Origin: CBIHON01 sp966211965 | Lineage (GTDB): Bacteria; Pseudomonadota; Gammaproteobacteria; Burkholderiales; Burkholderiaceae_D | Length of the DNA stretch: 28,508 bases | NCBI GenBank assembly: GCA_966211965.1 | Contig: CBIHON010000056.1 | Coordinates: forward strand, 1-28,508 | Direction of reading: 5' to 3' | Shown: in pieces, positions 1 to 7,418 of the stretch | How the letters are laid out: every line of letters starts with the position of its first letter | How positions within the stretch are numbered: position 1 is the first letter of the stretch | Position numbers and translations under genes: made by a program | The notes under the pieces: generated by a model | The model's database searches: none | Seen by the model: the letters and a program-made list of their open reading frames with translations, nothing else | Told to the model about the DNA's origin: nothing

Positions 1-193
1 CTACGCTCATTTCGTAACTTATTGATATTCAGGGAGTTTTGATGCGGTTGCCCTGACGCAGTCCCCACTGCCGAGAGACTGCAAAGCCAGGGTTGAGCCC
101 TACTGGGATAGGCTCTTAATGGGATCTGCCATCGAAAGTCGTTGACGGCCTTGGCATGTGCACACCAGAATCTATGACAAATTAGTGCTGCCG

Positions 194-222
194 TTCAAAA
201 ACAATAATTTAGATTCCATAAT
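194..222 (+). promoter_or_regulatory. Putative sigma70 promoter of the acyl-CoA ligase gene
   Basis: A TTCAAA hexamer at 194-199 and a CATAAT hexamer at 217-222 are separated by 17 bp in an AT-rich patch just before the ligase gene, which starts at 240 after a GGAGG ribosome binding site at 231-235. The -35 match is moderate and the -10 match is good. If it is real, the 5' leader is very short, about 10 nt. The rest of 1-239 shows no credible gene; a weak bulged hairpin (GAGCC...GGCTC, 95-115) is the only other structure seen. Confidence 0.3.
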
Positions 223-239
223 ATAAAATCGGAGGCGAG

Positions 240-1892
240 ATGCTGCAGTATCCTGCAAGCCCCTTGATGGGGCAAATGATGAGCCAGCCGTTGCTCATTT
301 CCAGCATCATTGTGCACGCGGATCGCTACTTTGGCGGCAATGAGATCGTGTCGCGCCGCGTTGAAGGCGACATCCACCGCTACACTTACCGCGATTGCCA
401 CAAACGCTCTCGCCAACTTGCCAATGCGCTGGCTACGCTGGGCGTAAAGATCGGCGATCGGGTCGCCACGCTGGCCTGGAACGGCTACCGGCACATGGAG
501 GCTTATTACGGCGTATCCGGTTCCGGGGCTGTCCTCCACACCATCAATCCACGTCTGCATCCGGAGCAGATCGCCTATATCGCGAACCATGCCGAAGACC
601 AGTACCTGATGTTCGACCTGACCTTTCTGCCCCTGGTCGAAGCTTTTGCCGCGCACTGCAAAACGATCAAAGGCTATGTGCTGATGTGCGACAGGGATCG
701 AATGCCCGGAGAAAGCAAGATCCCGCATCTGCTGTGCTACGAAGACTTGATTGATGCCAGTTCAGATGATTACGTTTGGCCATTGTTCGACGAAAATTCG
801 GCGTCCAGCCTGTGCTATACCTCGGGCACCACCGGCAACCCGAAAGGCGCTTTGTACTCGCATCGTTCCACGGTTCTGCATTCGTATGCTTCGGCCATGC
901 CGGATGCCTTGAATGTTTCGGCTCGCGATGTCGTTCTACCGGTGGTGCCGATGTTCCATGTGAATGCCTGGGGGCTGCCGTATTCGGTACCGCTGTCCGG
1001 CGCAAAGATGGTATTTCCCGGGCCGGCGCTGGATGGCAAATCGGTGTATGAAATGTTCGAGCAGGAGAAAGTCACTTTCTCCGCCGGCGTACCGACGGTC
1101 TGGCTTGGTTTGCTGACCTATCTCGGTCAAAACGATCTGAAATTTTCTTCATTCAAACGCACGGTGATCGGTGGCGCCGCCTGCCCGCCGGCAATGATGA
1201 AAATCCTGCGTCATCAATACGGCGTCGAGGTGGTGCATGCCTGGGGCATGACGGAGATGTCGCCTCTCGGCACCGCTTGCACTCTCCAGGCCAAGCATAT
1301 GTCGCAGTCTGCCGATGACCAGCAGGCGATTCTGGAGAGGCAGGGTCATGCGATCTTCGGCGTCGACATGAAGCTCGTCGACGACGGCGGCACCGAATTG
1401 CCGTGGGACGGCAAGACCTGCGGCAACCTGCTGGTCAAGGGACCATGGGTCGTCAACAGTTATTTCAAGGGTGAGGGTGGAGATATATTGGTGGACGGCT
1501 GGTTTCCTACCGGCGACGTCGCCACCATCAATGCCGACGGCTATATGCAGATTACCGATCGCAGCAAGGACGTGATCAAATCAGGCGGTGAGTGGATCAG
1601 CACCATTGATCTGGAAAACATCGCGATGGCGCATTCTGCAGTACAGCAGGCGGCGTGCATCGGCGTGCCCCATCCGAAATGGGATGAGCGGCCGCTCTTG
1701 ATCGTGGTGAAAAAGCCGGGCGCCGAGGTCAGCAAGGAAGAATTGATCCGGTTCTATGACGGGAAAATCGCGAAGTGGTGGACGCCGGACGATGTGGCTT
1801 TTGTCGACGCCTTGCCGGTAGGTGCCACCGGGAAGATTTTGAAGAATAAAATGAGAGAGCAATTCAAAGACTATAAATTGCCGGCTGCTTGA
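240..1892 (+). CDS. AMP-forming acyl-CoA synthetase (medium/long-chain fatty acid--CoA ligase family)
   Basis: The 550-residue protein belongs to the ANL superfamily, which adenylates a carboxylic acid with ATP and transfers the acyl group to CoA. The ATP-binding P-loop YTSGTTGNPKG is at residues 193-203. The aromatic/GMTEMSP motif lies near residue 337, the hinge region with GWFPTGD and DRSKDVIKSGGEWIS follows, and a C-terminal GATGKILK carries the catalytic lysine. Length is normal and no membrane segment is evident. The overall pattern resembles fatty-acyl ligases of the LcfB type, but the exact acid cannot be read from sequence. The gene is followed by a Liv-type transporter, so it may activate the imported compound, and a beta-oxidation enzyme lies 13 kb downstream. 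The start is chosen from GGAGG at 231-235. Family assignment is secure; the substrate is an inference. Confidence 0.93.
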   Translation: MLQYPASPLMGQMMSQPLLISSIIVHADRYFGGNEIVSRRVEGDIHRYTYRDCHKRSRQLANALATLGVKIGDRVATLAWNGYRHMEAYYGVSGSGAVLHTINPRLHPEQIAYIANHAEDQYLMFDLTFLPLVEAFAAHCKTIKGYVLMCDRDRMPGESKIPHLLCYEDLIDASSDDYVWPLFDENSASSLCYTSGTTGNPKGALYSHRSTVLHSYASAMPDALNVSARDVVLPVVPMFHVNAWGLPYSVPLSGAKMVFPGPALDGKSVYEMFEQEKVTFSAGVPTVWLGLLTYLGQNDLKFSSFKRTVIGGAACPPAMMKILRHQYGVEVVHAWGMTEMSPLGTACTLQAKHMSQSADDQQAILERQGHAIFGVDMKLVDDGGTELPWDGKTCGNLLVKGPWVVNSYFKGEGGDILVDGWFPTGDVATINADGYMQITDRSKDVIKSGGEWISTIDLENIAMAHSAVQQAACIGVPHPKWDERPLLIVVKKPGAEVSKEELIRFYDGKIAKWWTPDDVAFVDALPVGATGKILKNKMREQFKDYKLPAA

Positions 1893-1943
1893 GGTTGTGC
1901 GTTATTGACGTGATTTGTTCAGGCGATCGAATCGTGCCTATTG

Positions 1944-2049
1944 GAGCCTCTAAATAAAAGAAAAGTCTCTGGCATTGTTGCTTCTCCTTACCATACGCTC
2001 GTACTGTCTGCGTCGGCGCGCCTGGCCAGCGGCATTTATTTAGAGGCTC
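1944..2049. repeat. Palindromic element E1 (15-bp perfect terminal arms)
   Basis: The arms GAGCCTCTAAATAAA at 1944-1958 and its exact reverse complement at 2035-2049 enclose a 76-bp interior. Near the centre is a TACGCTCGTAC dyad (1994-2004). The element lies between the ligase stop codon and the binding-protein gene. No transposase or target-site duplication is visible. It shares the terminal CCTCTAAA and the central TAC-N4-GTAC with the element at 14609-14730, although the rest of the arms differ. It may act as a folded RNA at the end of the ligase transcript, or be a small non-autonomous repeat; it has no U-tract typical of a Rho-independent terminator. Confidence 0.75.
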
Positions 2050-2063
2050 TTAGGACCTATAAT
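2035..2063 (+). promoter_or_regulatory. Putative promoter of the first binding protein, overlapping the E1 palindrome
   Basis: A perfect TATAAT is at 2058-2063. Seventeen bp upstream is TTTATT (2035-2040), which is the beginning of the right arm of palindrome E1 and only a weak -35 match. Transcription from here would start near 2070 and give a leader of about 45 nt before the ATG at 2114, which has AAGGAAG at 2103-2109. The -10 box is convincing; the -35 box is not. Confidence 0.45.
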
Positions 2064-2113
2064 AAGTTTCCTGAGACAGGCAAATAACCTCCCCGTTTTT
2101 TAAAGGAAGACAC

Positions 2114-3361
2114 ATGACCATCCAGTTTCGACCTCTTTTATCGGCAATGTCTCTCGCCGCCGCCCTTGTGCTGCCAGCAGCTCATGCGGATACCGTCAAG
2201 GTCGCATTCATCGAAGGATTGTCTGGTTCTTTTGCGTCGATCGGCCAAAACCAGTTGCGCGCGCTGCAGATGTTTGCCGAAACCTCGAACCAGAAAAACT
2301 GGACCGGTCTTGGCCACAAGATCGAATTCGTCGGTTTCGACGGCAAGGTCAGTCCGCAGGAGTCGCTGACCCAACTCAAGGCGGCGATCGACCAGGGCTT
2401 TCGCTACATCGTACAAGGCAATAGCTCCGGGGTTGCCCTGGCATTGATCGACGCGGTGAACAAGCACAACGAGCGCAATCCCGGCAAGGAGGTAGTGTTC
2501 CTGAACCAGTCGGCCGTCGATCCCGACCTGACCAACAGCAAATGCAGCTTCTGGCATTTCCGGTTCGATGCCAATTCCGACATGAAGATGGAGGCGATGA
2601 CTGCCTTTATCGCGAGGGATCCAGGTATCAAGAAGGTTTACATTATTGGTCAGAATTATTCGTTCGGGCACCAGGTTACTCGCGCCGCCAAGGAAATGCT
2701 GAAGCGCAAACGGCCTGATATCCAGATCGTCGGCGACGATTTGCATCCGATCGGACAAGTCAAAGATTTCTCTCCCTATGTCGCGAAAATCAAGGCCTCC
2801 GGCGCTGACAGCATCATTACCGGAAACTGGGGCGCTGACCTTGCGCTCTTGGTCAAGGCAGCCAAGGATGCCGACTTGAAAGCGAACTTTTATACCTACT
2901 ATGCCGGCACCACCGGCGTGCCGACCGCGATGGGCGCGGCCGGCGCCGGACGAGTGAAACAGGTATCGTACTGGCATGCGAATACCGAGAGATTCTCCGG
3001 CAAGGAAATCCAGGAAGCGTATAAGAAAAAGTATAACGACGACTTCTATGTCGTGGCCGACTACACCATCGTGGTTGCACTTTCTCAAGCCATCAAGGAA
3101 GCCAGGTCGATCGATCCGGTGAAAGTCGCGTTCGCGCTGGAAGGTATGAAACTGCAGAGCCTCAACGGCGAGGTCGAGATGCGCAAGACCGACCACCAGC
3201 TGCAGCAGCCGCTTTATATTTCGACCTGGACCAAGACCAACGGACAGGACGTCAAGTACGATCAAGAAAATACCGGCTATGGCTGGAAGACCGAGGTGAA
3301 GTTTGAGACCTATGTGGGTGCGCAGCCGACCTCGTGCCAGATGAAACGGCCGGCACATTAA
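2114..3361 (+). CDS. Periplasmic substrate-binding protein of a Liv-type ABC transporter (first copy)
   Basis: This 415-residue protein is a type I periplasmic binding protein of the branched-chain amino acid/amide (LivJ-like) family. A signal peptide with a hydrophobic core at about residues 8-22 ends at AHA-DT, predicting a mature start near residue 26. The mature N-terminus (VKVAFIEGLSGSFASIG) is the typical first strand and ligand loop. It should capture the substrate and deliver it to LivH/LivM. It is followed 230 bp later by livH with a strong hairpin terminator in between, which would allow the binding protein to be made in excess over the membrane parts. A second, clearly different binding protein lies beyond livF. 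The ligand is not known; the adjacent CoA ligase makes a carboxylic acid possible. Confidence 0.9.
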   Translation: MTIQFRPLLSAMSLAAALVLPAAHADTVKVAFIEGLSGSFASIGQNQLRALQMFAETSNQKNWTGLGHKIEFVGFDGKVSPQESLTQLKAAIDQGFRYIVQGNSSGVALALIDAVNKHNERNPGKEVVFLNQSAVDPDLTNSKCSFWHFRFDANSDMKMEAMTAFIARDPGIKKVYIIGQNYSFGHQVTRAAKEMLKRKRPDIQIVGDDLHPIGQVKDFSPYVAKIKASGADSIITGNWGADLALLVKAAKDADLKANFYTYYAGTTGVPTAMGAAGAGRVKQVSYWHANTERFSGKEIQEAYKKKYNDDFYVVADYTIVVALSQAIKEARSIDPVKVAFALEGMKLQSLNGEVEMRKTDHQLQQPLYISTWTKTNGQDVKYDQENTGYGWKTEVKFETYVGAQPTSCQMKRPAH

Positions 3362-3536
3362 GCTTGGGTTTTTCCATTTTTCTTGAACTGTTTGAGGAAG
3401 GAGAGGGGGAAAAGATGCGCGGATGTGTTTTTGACTGTCCTCTAACGATCTGGGCATGCAAAATCACATTCAAAATCCGATAGCGCACACCAAGCGCTCC
3501 CGAATGAATAACGTCGAACCAAGCTGCAGTACGCCG

Positions 3537-3572
3537 ACAGTGTGGCGCCGTTTGGCGCCACACTGTTTTTTA
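3537..3572 (+). terminator. Rho-independent terminator between the binding protein and livH
   Basis: A perfect 13-bp GC-rich stem (ACAGTGTGGCGCC at 3537-3549, its complement at 3554-3566) with a GTTT loop is followed by a T-rich run at 3566-3571. It ends only 20 bp before the livH start codon, so any transcript reaching livH from upstream must read through it. It probably sets the ratio of binding protein to permease, or works as an attenuator. Confidence 0.88.
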
Positions 3573-3591
3573 TTGAAGAGGGATTGCCATC

Positions 3592-4539
3592 GTGGAGTTT
3601 ACGCTGATCACTTTACTGAACGGTTTGAGCTATGGACTTTTGCTGTTCATGTTGTCTTCCGGGCTAACCCTGATCTTCAGCATGATGGGCGTGCTCAATT
3701 TCGCACATGCCAGCTTCTACATGTTGGGCGCGTATTTCGCATACACCATCAGCCTCAAACTCGGCTTCTGGCCAGCCTTGTTTGTGGCGCCTTTGATCGT
3801 TGGCGTGATCGGCGCCCTGGTCGAGCGCTACGGTTTGCGCGCGGTACATAAATTCGGCCATATTCCCGAGTTGCTGTTCACCTTCGGTCTGTCATATGTG
3901 ATGGTCGAACTGGTGCAACTGGTGTGGGGGCGCGCCACCGTGCCTTATAAAATTCCGGCTGAGCTGGATGGTCCGCTGTTCACCATATTCACGACCACCT
4001 TTCCAATGTATCGCGGCTTCATGATGCTGATCGCGGTGCTGATGCTGCTGGCAATTTATCTGGTGCTGACCCGCACCCGGATCGGCCTCGTGATCCAGGC
4101 TGCATTGACCCATCCCGAGATGGTAGAAGCTTTGGGACATAACGTGCCGCGCATATTCATGCTGGTATTCGGCGGCGGCTGCGCATTGGCCGGGTTGGCC
4201 GGCGTCATCGGCGGCAATGCCTTTGTCACCGAGCCGGCCATGGCGGCAACCGTCGGCAGCATCATCTTCGTGGTGGTGGTGGTCGGGGGCTTGGGATCGC
4301 TGGCCGGTGCATTGCTGGCATCGCTCCTGATCGGAGTGGTGCAGACTTACGCGGTCGCGCTCGACTATTCCTTGATGAGCTTGCTGGCGAAATTGGGCCT
4401 CCAGGTGGCATCGACCACGCCAGGCTATTCCATACTCAAGCTGACCGTCGCAACTACCGCGCCGATTCTGCCTTATCTGCTGCTGGTGCTTATTCTTATC
4501 TTCAGACCAAAGGGTTTGTTGGGCACAAGGGAAGGTTAA
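3592..4539 (+). CDS. livH: Branched-chain amino acid-type ABC transporter permease LivH
   Basis: The 315-residue protein is strongly hydrophobic, with about eight membrane segments, and has the LivH hallmarks: an N-terminal NGLSYGLLLFMLSSGLTLIF segment, LNFAHASFYMLGAYFAY, and a cytoplasmic EAA-like loop around RTRIGLVIQAALTHPEMVEALGHN that contacts the ATPases. It pairs with LivM to form the inner-membrane channel. The start is a GTG at 3592, preceded by GAGGG at 3578-3582; no better start fits the N-terminus. It begins right after a strong terminator and is followed by livM with a 5-bp gap, so livH to livF form one operon. Confidence 0.93.
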   Translation: MEFTLITLLNGLSYGLLLFMLSSGLTLIFSMMGVLNFAHASFYMLGAYFAYTISLKLGFWPALFVAPLIVGVIGALVERYGLRAVHKFGHIPELLFTFGLSYVMVELVQLVWGRATVPYKIPAELDGPLFTIFTTTFPMYRGFMMLIAVLMLLAIYLVLTRTRIGLVIQAALTHPEMVEALGHNVPRIFMLVFGGGCALAGLAGVIGGNAFVTEPAMAATVGSIIFVVVVVGGLGSLAGALLASLLIGVVQTYAVALDYSLMSLLAKLGLQVASTTPGYSILKLTVATTAPILPYLLLVLILIFRPKGLLGTREG

Positions 4540-4544
4540 TCCGG

Positions 4545-5831
4545 ATGGCGACCACGATGAAATTCAAACCTTTAAACCTGGCGCGCTACCTGGTCTGGTC
4601 GGCGTTTGCCATGGCGCTGATCGTCGCGCCGATGGTGTTCAACCAGGGGGCCGCGCTATCGATCCTGTCCCAGATCGGCACGCTGATGATTTTCGGCCTG
4701 TCCTACAACATGCTGCTGGGGCAAAGCGGAATGCTGTCTTTCGGGCATGCGGTGTACTCGGGCCTCGGCGCCTTCTTTGCGGTCCATGCAATGAACTTCG
4801 CGACCGCCGGTTCGCTGCCGATACCCGTGACCTTGATCCCGCTGATCGGGGGCTTGGCCGGCGTTCTGTTTGGCATTCTGTTCGGCTATGTGACCACCAA
4901 AAAATCGGGCAATACCTTTGCCATGATCACGCTCGGTATCGGCGAGCTGGTGTTCGCCTGTTCGCTGATGTTCCCGGAGTTCTTCGGCGGTGAAGGCGGC
5001 ATCTCGACCAATCGCGTGATCGGCCAGCCTTTCTTGGGGATTACGTATGGGCCGCAGATCCAGGTGTATTACTTGATTGCTTTCTGGCTTTTCGTCAGCA
5101 CGATCGGCATGTATGCATTTACGCAGACCCCGCTGGGCCGCATCGCCAACGCGGTGCGCGACAACCCGGAGCGGGCTGAGTTCATCGGCTACGACACGCA
5201 ATGGGTACGCTATTTGACGTTGATTATTTCGGCCTTCTTTGCCGGCATTGCGGGCGGCCTGTCGGCCATCAATTTCGAAATGGTCAGTGCGGAAAACGTC
5301 AGCACGGTGCGCTCAGGCGGCGTGTTGCTGTTTACCTTCATCGGCGGTGCGGGTTTTTTCTTCGGGCCGATGATCGGTGCGGTTCTCGCCGTGCTTTTGA
5401 CCGTCGTGCTGTCCGACTTCACCAAGGCATGGCAACTGTATCTTGGTGCGGTATTCATCATCATCGTGATGTATGCGCCGGGCGGCGTGGCCAGCCTGAT
5501 CATGCTCAATGTGCGCCTGCTGAAGTACGGCAAGTTCAAGCGTGTGGGGCCGTATTTGCTGGCGATTTGCGCAAGCATGCTGCTTGCCGTTTCCGGTGTG
5601 GTGGTCATGATCGAGATGCTGTATCACATGGCCTTGGACTCCGCCAATGGCAGCGTGAGGAATCTGTTCGGGGTAGCGGTCGATACTGCCGCAGCCGCAG
5701 CCTGGGTGGCCGCAGGGGGCTTGCTGGCGGCAGGTTTGTTTGCGGTGCGTTTTGTGAAGCCGGGTTTCCGGCGAGCCTGGAGCGAAGCGAACACCGAAAT
5801 CGAAGAACTGATCCGGAATACAGAAGCATGA
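4545..5831 (+). CDS. livM: Branched-chain amino acid-type ABC transporter permease LivM
   Basis: The 428-residue permease is the second half of the Liv channel. Characteristic LivM segments are SYNMLLGQSGMLSFGHAVYS near residue 45, a long run of membrane helices, and the EAA-like loop TPLGRIANAVRDNPERAEFIGYD near residue 190. Beyond the family core (ending near residue 325) is a C-terminal extension of about 100 residues with two more predicted membrane segments and a charged tail, longer than a classical LivM of about 300-400 residues. The stop codon overlaps the livG start codon (ATGA), indicating translational coupling. Confidence 0.92.
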   Translation: MATTMKFKPLNLARYLVWSAFAMALIVAPMVFNQGAALSILSQIGTLMIFGLSYNMLLGQSGMLSFGHAVYSGLGAFFAVHAMNFATAGSLPIPVTLIPLIGGLAGVLFGILFGYVTTKKSGNTFAMITLGIGELVFACSLMFPEFFGGEGGISTNRVIGQPFLGITYGPQIQVYYLIAFWLFVSTIGMYAFTQTPLGRIANAVRDNPERAEFIGYDTQWVRYLTLIISAFFAGIAGGLSAINFEMVSAENVSTVRSGGVLLFTFIGGAGFFFGPMIGAVLAVLLTVVLSDFTKAWQLYLGAVFIIIVMYAPGGVASLIMLNVRLLKYGKFKRVGPYLLAICASMLLAVSGVVVMIEMLYHMALDSANGSVRNLFGVAVDTAAAAAWVAAGGLLAAGLFAVRFVKPGFRRAWSEANTEIEELIRNTEA

Positions 5832-6592
5832 ATGCCCTATCCCTCGAACTGAAAGACGTACGCAAGCGGTTCGGCCGCACCGAAGTCATCCGCGGCCTCA
5901 GCCTCCAAGTGCCGAAAGGCGAACGCTTCGCCATCATCGGCCCCAACGGCGCCGGCAAATCCACCATGTTCAACCTCGTGTCCGGCCGCTGCCCCCTCAG
6001 TTCCGGCGATATCCTCCTCAACGGCGCCAGCATCAGCGGCCTCAAGCCCTTTGAAATCAACCGCCGCGGCTTGTCGCGCAGCTTCCAGATTACCAACATC
6101 TTCCATCGCCTGAGCGTCTATGAAAACTTGCGCTGTGCCGTGCTGTGGGCGCTTGGCTACAAGTATTCGTTCTGGCAGCGCCTGAACGGCCTGAAAGATG
6201 CCCAGGAGCGCGCTGAAACCGTGCTCGAACAAATCGGCTTGAAGCGCCGCCGCCACACACTGGCCGGACTGCTCACTTATGCGGAACAACGCGCTCTGGA
6301 AATCGGTATCACCATCGCAGGGGGCGCCGACGTCATTCTGCTCGATGAACCGACCGCCGGCATGAGCCGGTCCGAATCCGATGTCGCCGTCGAACTTATC
6401 CGCAACGTCACGGTCGGCAAGACTCTGCTGATGGTCGAGCACGACATGAGCGTGGTGTTCGGCCTGGCTGACAAGATCGCTGTGCTGGTTTACGGTGAAA
6501 TGATCGCCTGCGACACGCCGCGCAACATCCGCAACAATCCGCAGGTGCAGGAAGCCTATCTCGGCGGCCGCGCCGCGGCGGAGGCTATATGA
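5828..6592 (+). CDS. livG: Liv-type ABC transporter ATP-binding protein LivG
   Basis: This 254-residue cytoplasmic ATPase has Walker A GPNGAGKST (residues 38-46, lysine at 44), a Q-loop in SFQITNIF, a signature region LTYAEQRALEIG in place of the usual LSGGQ, as is common in LivG, Walker B VILLDEPTAG, and a switch histidine in MVEHDMSVVF. It powers the LivHM channel together with LivF. The start is the ATG overlapping the livM stop; the frame stays open upstream only as a shadow of livM. The stop again overlaps the livF start as ATGA. Confidence 0.94.
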   Translation: MNALSLELKDVRKRFGRTEVIRGLSLQVPKGERFAIIGPNGAGKSTMFNLVSGRCPLSSGDILLNGASISGLKPFEINRRGLSRSFQITNIFHRLSVYENLRCAVLWALGYKYSFWQRLNGLKDAQERAETVLEQIGLKRRRHTLAGLLTYAEQRALEIGITIAGGADVILLDEPTAGMSRSESDVAVELIRNVTVGKTLLMVEHDMSVVFGLADKIAVLVYGEMIACDTPRNIRNNPQVQEAYLGGRAAAEAI

Positions 6593-7290
6593 GCACATTC
6601 TTCGCAATCCGGAACCTGCACGCTTTCTACGGCAAGAGCCATGTGCTGCACGGCGTCGACCTGGACGTGCATCAAGGCGAGATCGTCAGCCTGCTCGGGC
6701 GTAACGGCGTAGGCCGCTCGACCACAGTCAAGGCCGCGATGGGGCAGGTGCAGGCGAGCGGCTCGATCCGCTTCAAGGGGGAGGAAATCCTGGGCGGCAA
6801 GGCATTTGAGATCGCTCACAAGGGATTGGGCTATGTACCCGAGCAGCGCGACATCTTTCCCACTCTGACGGTGGAACAAAACCTGATCCTGGGAGAGAAG
6901 AAAGGCAGGAAATCGAAGTGGGCATTGGATGACATGTACAGGATGTTTCCGAGCCTGAAGGAGCGCCAGCATACGCCTGCCGGTGTGTTGTCTGGAGGCG
7001 AGCAGCAAATGCTGACGCTATGCCGGACTTTGATGGGCGATCCGGACCTGATCATGATCGATGAGCCGACTGAAGGGCTGGCGCCGAAGGTCGTGGAGCT
7101 GGTGGGGAAGTATTTGAAAGAATTGAAGAGCCGCGGCATTTCGGTGTTGCTGGTAGAGCAGAAACTGGCGATTGCGCTCGAGATATCGCAGCGGGTATAC
7201 GTGATGGGGCATGGTGCAATCGTATTTGAAGGCACGCCCGAGGATTTGCGCAGCAATGCCGCCATTCGCAAGGAATGGCTGGGGATATAA
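6589..7290 (+). CDS. livF: Liv-type ABC transporter ATP-binding protein LivF, Walker A Lys replaced by Arg
   Basis: The 233-residue ATPase is the second nucleotide-binding subunit. The signature is a canonical LSGGEQQ, Walker B reads LIMIDEPTEGLAPK, and the switch position is Gln in LLVEQKLAIALE, as is normal for LivF. The Walker A motif reads GRNGVGRST: the lysine that contacts the ATP phosphates is arginine at residue 43 (codon CGC, 6715-6717). The protein is otherwise complete and in frame, so it is probably made; it may be a catalytically weakened or asymmetric partner of LivG, or a tolerated variant of this subfamily. It ends the permease/ATPase operon; only a weak 5-bp hairpin follows it, and no terminator is evident. 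Confidence 0.92.
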   Translation: MSTFFAIRNLHAFYGKSHVLHGVDLDVHQGEIVSLLGRNGVGRSTTVKAAMGQVQASGSIRFKGEEILGGKAFEIAHKGLGYVPEQRDIFPTLTVEQNLILGEKKGRKSKWALDDMYRMFPSLKERQHTPAGVLSGGEQQMLTLCRTLMGDPDLIMIDEPTEGLAPKVVELVGKYLKELKSRGISVLLVEQKLAIALEISQRVYVMGHGAIVFEGTPEDLRSNAAIRKEWLGI

Positions 7291-7357
7291 CCTGGACAGG
7301 TTCTTGGCCGTGCCTGCGTAGTAATACGGAATTGCTGATTTAGATCCTCGAAAACTA

Positions 7358-7385
7358 TTGCATAACCGCTTTTTCGGCTTAGAAT
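7358..7385 (+). promoter_or_regulatory. Putative sigma70 promoter of the second binding protein
   Basis: TTGCAT at 7358-7363 and TAGAAT at 7380-7385 are separated by 16 bp, upstream of the ATG at 7419 with a GAGGAG ribosome binding site. This would let the second binding protein be expressed separately from livHMGF. Both hexamers are four or five of six matches; it is a visual call only. Confidence 0.35.
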
Positions 7386-7418
7386 CTCTTCGATAAATAT
7401 GATGCCGAGGAGAATCAG

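Noticed and set aside
1944..2049. E1 as an insertion sequence or CRISPR unit
   Set aside because: There is no transposase, no target duplication and no repeated spacer structure; only a single palindrome is present.
2138..3457. Minus-strand open frame of 439 codons
   Set aside because: It is antisense to the first binding protein, which has a signal peptide and family motifs.
5201..5827. Upstream part of the open frame that contains livG
   Set aside because: It lies in another frame over livM; the ABC ATPase similarity begins only at the ATG at 5828.
7291..7306. AACCT-GGAC-AGGTT hairpin after livF as a terminator
   Set aside because: The stem is only 5 bp and no T-tract follows.
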